In this document: positions 37,039-46,667 of the stretch, piece by piece | Layout: every line of letters starts with the position of its first letter | Position numbering within the stretch: position 1 is the stretch's first letter | Assembly (NCBI RefSeq): GCF_014195325.1 | Contig: NZ_JACIBK010000005.1 | Location: 124,001-188,000 of the forward strand | Length of the DNA stretch: 64,000 nucleotides | Source of the DNA: Rhizobium sp. BK650 | GTDB taxonomy: Bacteria; Pseudomonadota; Alphaproteobacteria; Rhizobiales; Rhizobiaceae | Reading direction: 5' to 3' | Made by a program: the position numbers and the translations under genes | Notes under the pieces: generated by a model | Databases searched by the model: none | Told to the model about the DNA's origin: nothing | The model's input: the letters and a program-made list of their open reading frames with translations, nothing else

Positions 37039-38061
37039 ATGCGAAGAATAACTTTGGATGATGTTGCGAGCCTCGCCGGCGTCAGTCCGATCACAGTTTC
37101 CCGCGCGCTTCGCAAGCCCGACGCCGTGTCGGAGGCCCTGCGACGGCGTGTCAATGCGGCCGTTCATGAGCTCGGCTATGTGCCGAATATCGCGGCCAGC
37201 CGGCTTGCCTCATCGCGAACGCATGCAATCGGCGTCATTGTACCGACGCTCTATAACGTCATCTTTGCCGAATATCTTTTTGCGCTGCACGAAGTGCTTG
37301 TCGGTGCGGGCTTCCAGGTGATTGTCGTCAACAGCCGCTATTCAGAGCAGGAGGAAGAAAATGCCATCAAAGTACTGCTCGGCCAGCGCGTTGAGGCGAT
37401 CATTATCGCGGGCATTCATCATACGCCCCTTGCTCATCAGCTTCTGACGCGGGCACATCTGCCTGTTGTGGAGACGTTCGAGCTGTCATCCGATCCAATC
37501 GACATTAATATTGGCATGTTGCAGGATCGCGCCGGACAGGCTGCAACAAAGCATCTCATCGACCGGGGCTTCACCCGCATTGCCTTTTTGGCGGGAAATC
37601 TTGACCATCGCTCTCAGTCCCGCTTCGACGGTTATCGTCTGGCGATGCAGGAGGCTGGCCTCGAGAACCTCGAGATCGTCACCCAGAGGCCACGGCACAG
37701 CTCCGTCGCGCTCGGCGCCGACCTCCTGGCCCTTATGCACGAACGAGGCAACCATCCGGAAGCAATCTTTTGCACCGATGACAACGTGGCGCTCGGAGCC
37801 ATGCAGGAGTGTCGCAAGCGCGGCATTCGTGTGCCTGACGATATCGCCATCATCGGTTTTCACGATCTCGAATTTTCCGCCTGCGCGTCGCCGTCTCTTT
37901 CCTCGATCATGACCAGGCGCTTCGAGACGGGCAAACTTGCAGCCGAAACGGTGTTGGCGGCCCTCGATTCCACCAGCCGCCAACCACCAATCCAGATCGA
38001 TCTTGGCTTCGAGGTCATCGCCCGCGAGAGTACGGGCGAGACTATTGCCGTTTTAAGCTAA
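37039..38061 (+). CDS. LacI-family regulator of the adjacent sugar transporter
   Basis: 340 residues. The N-terminal helix-turn-helix is TLDDVASLAGVSPITVSRALR with hinge helix PNIAASRLAS. The effector domain looks like that of gluconate-type GntR regulators (HAIGVIVPTLYNVIFAEYL). Divergent from the transporter operon with two palindromes in between. Its stop overlaps the convergent molybdoenzyme gene end by four bases. Effector sugar unknown. Confidence 0.93.
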   Translation: MRRITLDDVASLAGVSPITVSRALRKPDAVSEALRRRVNAAVHELGYVPNIAASRLASSRTHAIGVIVPTLYNVIFAEYLFALHEVLVGAGFQVIVVNSRYSEQEEENAIKVLLGQRVEAIIIAGIHHTPLAHQLLTRAHLPVVETFELSSDPIDINIGMLQDRAGQAATKHLIDRGFTRIAFLAGNLDHRSQSRFDGYRLAMQEAGLENLEIVTQRPRHSSVALGADLLALMHERGNHPEAIFCTDDNVALGAMQECRKRGIRVPDDIAIIGFHDLEFSACASPSLSSIMTRRFETGKLAAETVLAALDSTSRQPPIQIDLGFEVIARESTGETIAVLS

Positions 38062-40361
38062 GCCGCAACCTGCTCCTCGCTCTTGGCGATCATGACAGGA
38101 ACACCCTTATAGCTTGGCGTACCCGATTTTTGATCATGGTGATCGAGGGCGATCACCGCGTTCATTTCCGGATAATAGCCGGCCACCGAACCGACGGGGA
38201 TATTATACTCGACAGCCGTGAAACCTCTGACGGTTTTTCCGCCGCCGTTGGCCGCGGCGGAGCGGATATCGATCCGGTCTCCGTCGCGCAAACCCCGTTC
38301 GGCAAGATCCTGGCTGCTCATGAAAATCACATCACGCCGGCCAAAGATGCCACGATAACGGTCGTCGAGACCATAAACCGTCGTGTTATATTGGTCGTGG
38401 CTGCGCAGCGTCGTCAGCACCAGTGTCGTCGGGTCCTTTAAGCGAGGATCCTCATCGAGACCTGGGGCAACGAGAAAATTTGCCTTCCCGCTCGCCGTCT
38501 TCCAGACGCGATAGGAAGCTGGCACATCCAGGCGGAAGCCTCCGCGGACACGCACACGGCTGTTGAACTCGTGAAAATCCGGGAAGGCCACTTCAATCTT
38601 GTCGCGGATGCGGTCGTAGTTGGCGATCAGGCCGGTCCAGTCGATGCCGAATTTTGTACCGAGCGTGGCCGTTGCAATCCCGGCGATGATAGCTGGTTCG
38701 GACTTCAGCAATTGGCTCGGCGGGTTTAGAAAACCGCGCGAGGCGTGCACCATAGACATGGAATCTTCAACGGTGACCGACTGCGGACCGGAGGCCTGGC
38801 TATCGAGGTCGGTTCGCCCGAGGCAGGGAAGGATGATCGATGTCTTCGCTGTCAACAAATGCGAGCGATTGAGCTTTGTGGCGATGTGGACGGCAAGATC
38901 GAGCTTGCGCATGGCCTCGAACGTCACGTCCGGATCGGACATGGCGACAGCCAGATTGCCGCCGAGGCAGATCAGCGCCTTGGACTTGCCGGCTGCAATC
39001 GCCTCGATGGACTCGATCGCATTATGGCCCTTCTTCTCGGAAGGGCGGAAACCGAAAGCGCGCTCCATGCCGTCGATCAGCGCTTTGTTCGGGATCTCGG
39101 TAATGCCGACGGTCCTGTCTCCCTGCACGTTGGAGTGGCCACGCAGTGGGCAGAGGCCGGCGCCGGGACGGCCGATATTGCCGCGCAGCATCAGGAAATT
39201 GGCAAGCTGCTGGACATTGGCCGTTCCGTTGGCGTGCTGTGTGATGCCCATGCCGTAGCAGAGAATGACATTGCGGGCGTTGAGATAGACATCGACGGCG
39301 CTTTCCAGCGCCTCCATCGTGAGACCGGAAACGCTCAAGATATCGGCCCAGCTGGTATTGGCGACATCCTCCTTCAGGGCATCGATACCGAGGGTGTGTT
39401 CGGCAATGAAAGCCCGGTCGAGAACTCCCTGACCGCCATCGGCGAGATCGGCCTCATCGCGCTCGAAGATTAGCTTCATCAGCCCTTTGAGGGCCGCAAG
39501 GTCGCCGCCGGTACGGACCTGATGATAGGCAGATGCGATGCGCGTCGAGGAGAAAGTTATCATCTCCACCGGATTCTGCGGCGCAGCGAAACGCTCGAGC
39601 GCCCGCTCCTTCAGCGGGTTGAAGACGATAATCGGCACGCCGCGGCGCGACGCCTCGTGCAAGGTGGTCATCATGCGAGGATGGTTGGTTCCGGGATTGT
39701 GGCCAAAACTGAAGATCGCATCAGCATGGTCGAAATCCTCAAGGGTTACGGTCCCTTTGCCGACGCCGATCGATAGCGGCAGGCCGACGCTGGTCGCCTC
39801 ATGGCACATGTTCGAGCAATCGGGGAAATTGTTCGTGCCATAGGCGCGTACAAAAAGCTGATAGAGAAAGGCCGCCTCATTGGAGGCGCGACCGGAGGTG
39901 TAGAATTCGGCCTCGTCTGGGCTTGCAAGCTTATTGAGCTCGGCGCCGATCAGGCTGAATGCATCGTCCCAATCGATGGCCTCATATTTGTCGGTGACGC
40001 CGTTGTATTTCAGCGGATGGGTCAGGCGCCCCTGGTCCTCGAGCTTGTGATCGATCCAACTCCAAAGCTCAGAAACCGTGTGTTCGGCAAAGAACTCAGG
40101 TGAAACGCGCCGGGCAGTCGATTCCCAGGTAATGGCCTTCGCGCCGTTTTCGCAGAACTCGAAGGAAGAGGTATGCTTTGGATCGGGCCAGGCGCAGCCG
40201 GGACAGTCGAAGCCTTCCGGCTGATTTGCCTTGAGCAGGGTGGCACCACCTTGGCTGATGATCTGCTGATGCTTCAGCGTCTTCGCAACCGCCTTTAGCG
40301 CATCCCATCCACCTGCGGGATGTCCATATTGCTCAACGCCTTCCGGCCGCTCTTCGCTCAT
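38058..40361 (-). CDS. FdhF/YdeP-family molybdopterin oxidoreductase
   Basis: About 767 residues. The N-terminus has the distinctive FDCPGCAWPD motif of the YdeP group instead of the usual four-Cys [4Fe-4S] site of formate dehydrogenase. Molybdopterin-binding segments follow, such as CYGMGITQHANGT, LRGNIGRPGAGLCPLRGHSN and the C-terminal dinucleotide-binding domain (TLRSHDQYNTTVYG). ATG 40361 has GGAG eight bases upstream. The physiological reaction is not established for this group; acid resistance has been proposed for the E. coli protein. Located just before the nitrate genes but divergent from nasT. Confidence 0.9.
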   Translation of the reverse strand: MSEERPEGVEQYGHPAGGWDALKAVAKTLKHQQIISQGGATLLKANQPEGFDCPGCAWPDPKHTSSFEFCENGAKAITWESTARRVSPEFFAEHTVSELWSWIDHKLEDQGRLTHPLKYNGVTDKYEAIDWDDAFSLIGAELNKLASPDEAEFYTSGRASNEAAFLYQLFVRAYGTNNFPDCSNMCHEATSVGLPLSIGVGKGTVTLEDFDHADAIFSFGHNPGTNHPRMMTTLHEASRRGVPIIVFNPLKERALERFAAPQNPVEMITFSSTRIASAYHQVRTGGDLAALKGLMKLIFERDEADLADGGQGVLDRAFIAEHTLGIDALKEDVANTSWADILSVSGLTMEALESAVDVYLNARNVILCYGMGITQHANGTANVQQLANFLMLRGNIGRPGAGLCPLRGHSNVQGDRTVGITEIPNKALIDGMERAFGFRPSEKKGHNAIESIEAIAAGKSKALICLGGNLAVAMSDPDVTFEAMRKLDLAVHIATKLNRSHLLTAKTSIILPCLGRTDLDSQASGPQSVTVEDSMSMVHASRGFLNPPSQLLKSEPAIIAGIATATLGTKFGIDWTGLIANYDRIRDKIEVAFPDFHEFNSRVRVRGGFRLDVPASYRVWKTASGKANFLVAPGLDEDPRLKDPTTLVLTTLRSHDQYNTTVYGLDDRYRGIFGRRDVIFMSSQDLAERGLRDGDRIDIRSAAANGGGKTVRGFTAVEYNIPVGSVAGYYPEMNAVIALDHHDQKSGTPSYKGVPVMIAKSEEQVAA

Positions 40362-40600
40362 CTTCACTCTCCGTTTTCAATCGCACCGACGATAACACCG
40401 ATGGACCGGGCGGTTTAGTATACCGACGCATAGGTAGGATAGCGGCGGTCAAGGCGACGGATGTCGGGGCTTGCTTGACGCGGCGCCCCGCCTTGCACAG
40501 ATATAGAGCAAACTGGTGAATTTTTAATCTCTCCATCAATTTGCCTAAAAATTTGCCCTTGTGACTTGTCCGCGATGCTGCATTGCGCCATAAATGATGC

Positions 40601-41188
40601 ATGAGCCGGCTCGATCTGACCATCCTTGTCATCGATGAAAACACCATTCGCGCCTCTATCATCGAAGAGGGGCTGCGAGAGGCAGGCCACGCGCGCGTAA
40701 CCGTCATCCACGAAGTTCACGGCGTGGCTCGCATCATTGATACGCTGAGGCCCGATGTCATCATCATCGATATCGAAAATCCCAACCGCGACATGATGGA
40801 GCATCTGTTCCAGCTGACCCGCACCGTCGGCAGGCCGATCGCCATGTTCGTCGACCGCTCAGATACCGCTTCCATCGAGGCTGCAGTGGATGCTGGCGTT
40901 TCGGCTTACATCGTCGACGGGTTAAAGAAGGAACGTGTCAAACCTATTCTTGACATGGCGGTCAGCCGCTTCAATGCCTTTAGCAGACTGCAGCGCGAAC
41001 TTGCCGACGCCAAATCAGCGCTCGAGGAACGCAAAGTGGTTGAGCGCGCCAAGGGCATATTGATGAAGATGCGGGGACTGTCGGAGGAAGAGGCATTCGC
41101 GCTGCTGCGCCAGACGGCGATGAACGAAAAGAAGAAGATGTCCGATATCGCTCAGAGCATCGTCACCGCGGCGGGGCTTTTGATGTGA
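40601..41188 (+). CDS. nasT: NasT, ANTAR-domain antiterminator of nitrate assimilation
   Basis: 195 residues. A receiver-like domain (about 1-120, with D57 in IIIDIENP) is followed by an ANTAR RNA-binding domain (about 125-190, VVERAKGILMKMRGLSEEEAF). In other bacteria NasT is held by the nitrate sensor NasS and, once freed, binds a two-hairpin leader RNA to prevent termination upstream of nitrate genes. A matching leader lies at 42692-42900. ATG 40601. The nasS gene follows 37 bases later, giving the usual nasT-nasS pairing (here T before S). Confidence 0.95.
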   Translation: MSRLDLTILVIDENTIRASIIEEGLREAGHARVTVIHEVHGVARIIDTLRPDVIIIDIENPNRDMMEHLFQLTRTVGRPIAMFVDRSDTASIEAAVDAGVSAYIVDGLKKERVKPILDMAVSRFNAFSRLQRELADAKSALEERKVVERAKGILMKMRGLSEEEAFALLRQTAMNEKKKMSDIAQSIVTAAGLLM

Positions 41189-41225
41189 TGGCGGCTTCAT
41201 GTGCTGATGTCCGGAGGAAGCCGGA

Positions 41226-42506
41226 GTGAATATGATGGTGACAAATCTTGATCCCGGCGCCGGTCTACCCGCCCCCGCACGACTTCACGGTGAAGGCGAC
41301 AGGACGCTGCGAGCCGGCTTCATCCCGCTTGTCGATGCCTCCGTGCTGATTGCTGCTGCAGAATTCGGTTTTGCCCGGAAGGAAGGCCTCACGCTTGATC
41401 TCGTCAAGGATGTCTCCTGGGCCAATGTCCGTGATCGCCTGGCCTTCAGGCAATTCGATATCGCCCACATGCTCTCGCCGATGCCCGTGGCTTCGATGCT
41501 CGGTCTCGGTTCCAATCCCTCGCCGACGATCACGCCCTTCTCGCTCGGGCGCGGCGGCAACGCGATCACGCTTTCGACCCGTCTTTTCGACAGGATGCGG
41601 GATACTGGCCTTTCCGGGGGCGCCGGTGCACTCGAAAACGCCCGAGCACTTGCCAAGGTTCTGGCCGATATGAAGGCTCGCCACGAGCCTGTGCCGACCT
41701 TCGGCGTCACCTATCCTTTCTCCTCGCATAACTATGAGTTCCGCTACTGGCTTGCCGCCGGCGGCATCGATCCGGACAAGGACGTCAAGCTCGTCGTCGT
41801 GCCGCCGCCGCTGACATCGGATGCGCTGGCGGCGGGGGCGATCGACGGGTTCTGCGTGGGGGCACCATGGAACATGGTAGCCTCCGAGCGCGGCGTCGGC
41901 CGCATCGTCGCCGCCAAACAGGACATATGGCCCTCTGCGCCAGAAAAAGTCATTGGCATGCGGCCGGAATGGGCCGAAACTCATCCGGAAACGGTTTCTC
42001 GCCTGATCGTAGCGCTTGACGCGGCGGCACGCTGGTGCGACCAGCCGGAAAATCACGATGCGCTTGCCGAAGTGCTGGCAGATAGCCGCTATCTTGCCGC
42101 CTCGGTGAAAATTATCCGCCATGTACTGGCAGGTGAGTTCAGCCTGGATGCAAAAGGGAACCGGCGCGTCATCGACAAATATTTCATGTTCCATGCAGGC
42201 TTTGCCAATTATCCGCGCACAAGCCACGCGCTCTGGATCTATAGCCAGATGATCCGCTGGGGCCAGGCCGAACTTGGCCTTAACCCCGCTCGCGCGGCCG
42301 CCTCCGCCTATCGCCCCGATCTCTATCGCGCCGCTCTCGGAGAGGGGAGCGCCCCTGATGATGCCGATGTGCGCATCGAAGGAGCCGACGAAGATGACCG
42401 CTTCGTGGACGGCCATGTTTTCGATCCATCGAAGCTGCCGGACTACATTGCCGGCTTTGCGGTCAAGAGCGCCCTGCCTTTCGTTGCCGGCAGTGATGAA
42501 ATCTGA
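41226..42506 (+). CDS. nasS: NasS, cytoplasmic nitrate/nitrite sensor
   Basis: 426 residues resembling the NrtA nitrate-binding proteins (LRAGFIPLVDASVLIAAAEFGF, FRQFDIAHMLSPMP, GFCVGAPWNM, PRTSHALWIYSQMIRWGQ). It lacks a signal peptide, as expected for NasS, which stays in the cytoplasm, binds nitrate or nitrite and releases NasT. The start is GTG 41226 after GGAGGAAGCCGGA, or ATG 41232. Directly downstream of nasT. Confidence 0.94.
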   Translation: MNMMVTNLDPGAGLPAPARLHGEGDRTLRAGFIPLVDASVLIAAAEFGFARKEGLTLDLVKDVSWANVRDRLAFRQFDIAHMLSPMPVASMLGLGSNPSPTITPFSLGRGGNAITLSTRLFDRMRDTGLSGGAGALENARALAKVLADMKARHEPVPTFGVTYPFSSHNYEFRYWLAAGGIDPDKDVKLVVVPPPLTSDALAAGAIDGFCVGAPWNMVASERGVGRIVAAKQDIWPSAPEKVIGMRPEWAETHPETVSRLIVALDAAARWCDQPENHDALAEVLADSRYLAASVKIIRHVLAGEFSLDAKGNRRVIDKYFMFHAGFANYPRTSHALWIYSQMIRWGQAELGLNPARAAASAYRPDLYRAALGEGSAPDDADVRIEGADEDDRFVDGHVFDPSKLPDYIAGFAVKSALPFVAGSDEI

Positions 42507-42665
42507 TGGCACGCTGAGCCTGCACAAAATGCTATCAGGGATTGGCCCTCTAGGCACGAAAGCGCACAAACGATTTGCATGAGCGGCAGCGGCCCAAAAA
42601 ACGTGCAGACGACGCGCGATCAACAAATCATTTGGATTCAATGACTTATCTTAACGCCCAAAAAT

Positions 42666-42681
42666 TGGCACGCAGCTTGCT
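42666..42681 (+). promoter_or_regulatory. Sigma-54 (-24/-12) promoter of the nitrate operon
   Basis: TTGGCACGCAGCTTGCT is an exact match to the YTGGCACGrNNNTTGCW consensus, with GG at 42667-42668 and GC at 42679-42680. Transcription should begin near 42692, some 260 bases before the transporter gene. Nitrogen control through NtrC is expected, but I could not point to a convincing pair of NtrC sites in the upstream 150 bases. Confidence 0.85.
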
Positions 42682-42691
42682 TGTATAATAC

Positions 42692-42835
42692 TGCCCTGAT
42701 CAAAGGCGATCGGAGCGGGATGAGCGCAACAGCGCCATAGAACACTGGAATACATCTTGAGCAGTCCGATGTGCGGATGCTTGAGGCAGAGGCCTGAAGG
42801 CCACAATTCGGCGTCCAATGGCGGACGTGACCAGC
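42692..42835 (+). ncRNA. ANTAR-responsive leader RNA (NasT target)
   Basis: Two hairpins have six-base loops with A at position 1 and G at position 4, as bound by ANTAR proteins. P1 is CTGATC-AAAGGC-GATCGG (42696-42713). P2 is CGTCC-AATGGC-GGACG (42812-42827). P2 lies eight bases before the terminator at 42836. The P1-P2 linker is about 98 bases and contains a GGCC-TGAA-GGCC hairpin (42791-42802). The 5' strand of P1, CCTGATCA (42695-42702), is exactly complementary to TGATCAGG in the terminator's left arm (42844-42851), so P1 and terminator could compete. Hairpins seen; binding by NasT inferred. Confidence 0.75.
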
Positions 42836-42900
42836 AAAGCCGCTGATCAGGATATTTCGCGCAGTCCGTGCGCGCCTCCTGATCAGCGGCTTTTTCGTTT
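42836..42900 (+). terminator. Conditional terminator before the nitrate operon
   Basis: AAAGCCGCTGATCAGGA (42836-42852) and TCCTGATCAGCGGCTTT (42877-42893) pair over 17 bases with no mismatch. The 24-base apical part carries its own CGCGC/GCGCG stem (42858-42874). A T-tract follows (TTTTTCGTTTTT). It sits between the sigma-54 promoter and the first gene, so it must be bypassed for the operon to be expressed, consistent with NasT antitermination. Confidence 0.88.
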
Positions 42901-42950
42901 TTAACCTCCAGCGATGGATCGGCACGACCTTGTCGGGCCACGGAGAAGCC

Positions 42951-44192
42951 ATGTCTGTCATCGAGAAAGCGCAGCCCATATCCGCCGGCGAACCGGCTAA
43001 AGCACTGTGGATCTCCACGGTCGCCTTCACTCTCTGTTTTGCCGTCTGGACGATCTTTGCGATCATCGGCATTCGCATCAAACAGGAACTTGGGCTGAAC
43101 GAAGCCGAGTTCGGATTGCTGGTCGGCACGCCTGTGTTCACCGGTTCGCTCGTGCGCATCGTCCTCGGCATTTGGACAGGACGCTACGGCGGTCGTCTCG
43201 TCTACACGCTCACGATGCTGGCCGCTGCACTGGCGACCTTTCTGCTTTCTTACGCTCACACTTACACCCAAATGCTGATCGCCGGCCTTGGCGTCGGGCT
43301 TGCCGGCGGCTCGTTTGCGGTCGGCGTTGCCTATGTCTCTCCCTTCTTCCCGGCGAAGAAGCAGGGAACGGCGCTTGGCATTTTCGGCGCGGGCAATGTT
43401 GGCGCGGCGGTGACAAAATTTGCAGCCCCGTTCGTGCTCATCGCGTGGGGCTGGCAGGCAGTTGCAGAGATTTGGGCGGTCGGCTTGGCGCTGATGGCAA
43501 TCGTCTTCTGGTTTACGACGACAGATGATCCGGCTTACCGCCTCCGCCGCGAACATGGCATTGCCTCAAAGAGCCTTGCCCAGGAATTCGCGCCGCTGCG
43601 AAACATTCGGGTCTGGCGCTTCTCCCTCTACTATTTCTTCGCCTTCGGCGGCTTCGTCGCCTTGTCCTTGTGGCTGCCGCGCTATCTGGTCGGCGTCTAC
43701 GGCTTCAATCTGGAAACTGCCGGCATGATCGCAGCCGCCTATTCCATTCCAGGCAGCATCTTTCGCGCCTTCGGCGGCGTGTTGTCTGACAAGAAGGGCG
43801 CGCGCAGCGTGATGTATGCGATGTTTGCCGTGTCGGCCATGGCCACCCTCATCCTCTCACTGCCTGCTGCTACCATCACGCCTGCCATCTTTATCGTCAT
43901 CATCTTCGTTCTCGGCTTCTTCATGAGCCTCGGCAAGGCCGCCGTCTATAAGCACATTCCGGCCTACTACCCGGAAAGTGTCGGCGCCGTTGGCGGCGTC
44001 GTCGGGATGATGGGCGGTCTTGGAGGATTTATCCTTCCGATTGCTTTCGGCCTCCTCAAGGACATGACCGGCCTTTGGTCGAGTTGTTTTCTGCTGCTTT
44101 TCGCGATCGTCGCGATCTCACTCATCTGGATGCACCTGTCCGTCAAACAACTGTCGCGCCGGGAGTACTCCGCGCCCGTGGCTGCAGCCTGA
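42951..44192 (+). CDS. Nitrate/nitrite MFS transporter (NNP family)
   Basis: 413 residues, about twelve hydrophobic segments. The nitrate/nitrite porter signature is visible in GLGVGLAGGSFAVGVAYVSP and again in GFFMSLGKAAVYKHIP, with the paired conserved arginines in TM2 and TM8 regions (VRIVLGIWTGRYGGR; IPGSIFRAFGGVLSDKKGAR). ATG 42951 follows GGAGAAGCC. First structural gene of the nitrate operon, controlled by the leader upstream. It imports nitrate for the reductases encoded next. Confidence 0.92.
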   Translation: MSVIEKAQPISAGEPAKALWISTVAFTLCFAVWTIFAIIGIRIKQELGLNEAEFGLLVGTPVFTGSLVRIVLGIWTGRYGGRLVYTLTMLAAALATFLLSYAHTYTQMLIAGLGVGLAGGSFAVGVAYVSPFFPAKKQGTALGIFGAGNVGAAVTKFAAPFVLIAWGWQAVAEIWAVGLALMAIVFWFTTTDDPAYRLRREHGIASKSLAQEFAPLRNIRVWRFSLYYFFAFGGFVALSLWLPRYLVGVYGFNLETAGMIAAAYSIPGSIFRAFGGVLSDKKGARSVMYAMFAVSAMATLILSLPAATITPAIFIVIIFVLGFFMSLGKAAVYKHIPAYYPESVGAVGGVVGMMGGLGGFILPIAFGLLKDMTGLWSSCFLLLFAIVAISLIWMHLSVKQLSRREYSAPVAAA

Positions 44193-44210
44193 TCCAAGGA
44201 CCTCACAATA

Positions 44211-46661
44211 ATGACCGAAAAACTCGTCATCATCGGCAATGGCATGGCGCCCGGGCGCATGCTGGAGCATCTCTTCGAACAGGCACCCGGCCGTTACGAC
44301 GTAACAATCTTCAACGCCGAGCCCCGCGTCAATTACGACCGCATCATGCTGTCGCCAGTCCTGTCGGGAGAAAAGGACTACGAACAGATCATCATTCACG
44401 GTGACGGCTGGTACATCAAGCACGGCATCACGCTCTACAAGGGCCACAAGATCGTCAGTATCGATCGTGTGGCAAAGACCGTCACGTCGGATCACGGTGT
44501 TACTGAAAGCTACGACAAGCTGGTGATTGCCACCGGCTCGGTACCCTTCATCATTCCCGTTCCCGGCAAAGATCTGCCAGGCGTCATCACCTATCGCGAT
44601 CTTGACGACGTGCAGGCCATGCTGCTGGCAGCCCAGTCGCGTGAGAAGGCAATCGTCATCGGCGGCGGACTGCTCGGACTTGAAGCGGCTGCCGGCCTTG
44701 CTCAGCGCGGCATGGATGTGACCGTGCTGCACGTCATGCCAACGCTGATGGAGCGCCAGCTCGATCCTGCCGCCGGCTACCTCTTGCAGAAAGCGGTCGA
44801 AGAGCGCGGCATCAAAGTCATCTGCAAGGCCAATACCAAGGCGATAATCGGCAACGGCAAGGTGGAAGGCGTCGAGCTCGATAACGGCACAATCATTCCG
44901 GCGACGCTGGTCGTCATGGCGGTCGGAATTCGTCCGAACGTCAATCTCGCCAAGGATGCCGGGCTTGCCGTCAACCGCGGCATCGTCGTCGATGCCGGCA
45001 TGCAGACGTCGGATACCGATATCTACGCGCTCGGCGAATGCGCCGAAGTGGGCGGCACGGTCTACGGCCTTGTTGCACCGCTTTATGAAATGGCTCGCGT
45101 CGCTGCCGCCCATCTCTCCGGCGACACGAAGCCAGGTTTCGTACATTCCGACACGCCGACAAAGCTCAAGGTCACCGGCATCGAGCTTTATTCTCTGGGT
45201 GATTTCGCCGATGGCGATGACCGGCAGGAAATCGTGCTGCGTGATGCGAGCGCTGGCGTCTACAAGCGTCTCGTGCTCAAGGACAATCGCATTATCGGCA
45301 CGGTGCTTTATGGCGAAACCACCGACGGCGCCTGGTTCAATGATCTCAAGAAAAAGGCGGTCGACATCTCCGATATGCGCGACACGCTGATCTTTGGCCA
45401 AGCCTATCAGGGAGGGTCTCCGCTGGACCCTATGGCGGCCGTTGCAGCCTTGCCGGATGATGCGGAAATCTGCGGCTGCAACGGCGTCTGTAAAGGCAAA
45501 ATCACGTCGACAATTACAGCCAAGGGGCTGACATCGCTGGATGACGTGCGCGCCCATACGAAGGCATCCGCCTCCTGTGGCTCCTGCACCGGCCTTGTCG
45601 AGCAGCTGATGGCGCTGACGCTCGGCGATGCCTACAATCCGACAGCCGTGCAGCCGATGTGCACCTGCACCGAGCTCGGCCATGACGATGTGCGCCGTCT
45701 CATCAGGGCGAAGAAGCTGAAGACCATCCCCGCCATCATGCAGGAACTGGAGTGGAAAACGTCGGGCGGTTGCGCCAAATGTCGCCCGGCACTCAATTAC
45801 TACCTCGTCTGCGACTGGCCGGATGAATATGCCGACGACTATCAGTCGCGCTTCATCAACGAACGAGTCCACGCCAACATCCAGAAGGACGGCACCTATT
45901 CTGTCGTACCGCGCATGTGGGGCGGCGTCACCAGTTCGCAGGAATTGCGCGCCATTGCCGATGTCGTCGACAAGTTCGCAATTCCGATGGTCAAAGTAAC
46001 TGGCGGCCAGCGCATCGACTTGCTCGGCGTCGAAAAGGAAGACCTTCCTGCCGTCTGGGCCGATCTCGGCAAGGCCGGTTTCGTCTCTGGCCAGGCCTAT
46101 GCCAAGGGGCTGCGCACGGTAAAGACCTGTGTCGGCTCCGACTGGTGCCGCTTCGGCACGCAGGATTCCACCGGCCTCGGCATTCGCATCGAGAAATTCA
46201 TGTGGGGATCCTGGACGCCGGCCAAATTGAAGATGGCCGTTTCCGGATGTCCGCGAAACTGCGCGGAGGCGACCTGCAAGGATATCGGCGTCATCTGCGT
46301 GGATTCCGGCTTTGAGATCCATTTCGCCGGCGCTGCAGGCCTCGACATCAAGGGCACGGAGGTGCTCGGCCTGGTGAGGACGGAGGATGAGGCGCTCGAA
46401 CATATCGTGGCGCTGACGCAGATGTACCGCGAGCAGGGCCGCTATCTCGAACGCATCTACAAATGGGCCAAACGCATCGGCCTCGATGAGATCCGCCGGC
46501 AGATCATGGAGGATCACGACAAGCGCAAGGCCTATTACGAGCGCTTCGTCTTTTCCCAGCAATTCGCTCAGGTCGATCCCTGGTCGGAACGCGTCTCCGG
46601 CAAGGACAAGCACGAATTCCGGCCGATGGCGACTATCGGTTTCAGTCAGGCAGCCGAGTGA
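44211..46661 (+). CDS. nirB: Assimilatory nitrite reductase large subunit NirB
   Basis: 816 residues; reduces nitrite to ammonium with NAD(P)H. FAD-binding IIGNGMAPGRML is at the N-terminus and NAD-binding VIGGGLLGLEAA at about 150. A BFD-like [2Fe-2S] domain carries CGCNGVCKG and CGSCTGLVEQL. The C-terminal siroheme/[4Fe-4S] half has the four ligating cysteines in TCVGSDWC and SGCPRNC. All cofactor motifs are intact. Pairs with NirD encoded 105 bases downstream; the siroheme is supplied by CysG at the end of the operon. Confidence 0.96.
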   Translation: MTEKLVIIGNGMAPGRMLEHLFEQAPGRYDVTIFNAEPRVNYDRIMLSPVLSGEKDYEQIIIHGDGWYIKHGITLYKGHKIVSIDRVAKTVTSDHGVTESYDKLVIATGSVPFIIPVPGKDLPGVITYRDLDDVQAMLLAAQSREKAIVIGGGLLGLEAAAGLAQRGMDVTVLHVMPTLMERQLDPAAGYLLQKAVEERGIKVICKANTKAIIGNGKVEGVELDNGTIIPATLVVMAVGIRPNVNLAKDAGLAVNRGIVVDAGMQTSDTDIYALGECAEVGGTVYGLVAPLYEMARVAAAHLSGDTKPGFVHSDTPTKLKVTGIELYSLGDFADGDDRQEIVLRDASAGVYKRLVLKDNRIIGTVLYGETTDGAWFNDLKKKAVDISDMRDTLIFGQAYQGGSPLDPMAAVAALPDDAEICGCNGVCKGKITSTITAKGLTSLDDVRAHTKASASCGSCTGLVEQLMALTLGDAYNPTAVQPMCTCTELGHDDVRRLIRAKKLKTIPAIMQELEWKTSGGCAKCRPALNYYLVCDWPDEYADDYQSRFINERVHANIQKDGTYSVVPRMWGGVTSSQELRAIADVVDKFAIPMVKVTGGQRIDLLGVEKEDLPAVWADLGKAGFVSGQAYAKGLRTVKTCVGSDWCRFGTQDSTGLGIRIEKFMWGSWTPAKLKMAVSGCPRNCAEATCKDIGVICVDSGFEIHFAGAAGLDIKGTEVLGLVRTEDEALEHIVALTQMYREQGRYLERIYKWAKRIGLDEIRRQIMEDHDKRKAYYERFVFSQQFAQVDPWSERVSGKDKHEFRPMATIGFSQAAE

Positions 46662-46667
46662 GGACTG

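Noticed and set aside
41265..42641. 458-codon minus-strand frame
   Set aside because: Antisense to nasS and running into the sigma-54 promoter region; His/Arg-rich translation without domains.
42791..42802. GGCC-TGAA-GGCC hairpin as the ANTAR P1 element
   Set aside because: Its loop is four bases and does not have the A1/G4 hexaloop; the hairpin at 42696-42713 fits better.
44118..46613. 831-codon open frame on the minus strand across nirB
   Set aside because: It mirrors the intact NirB gene with all cofactor motifs; long antisense frames are expected in GC-rich DNA, and its translation has no recognisable domain.
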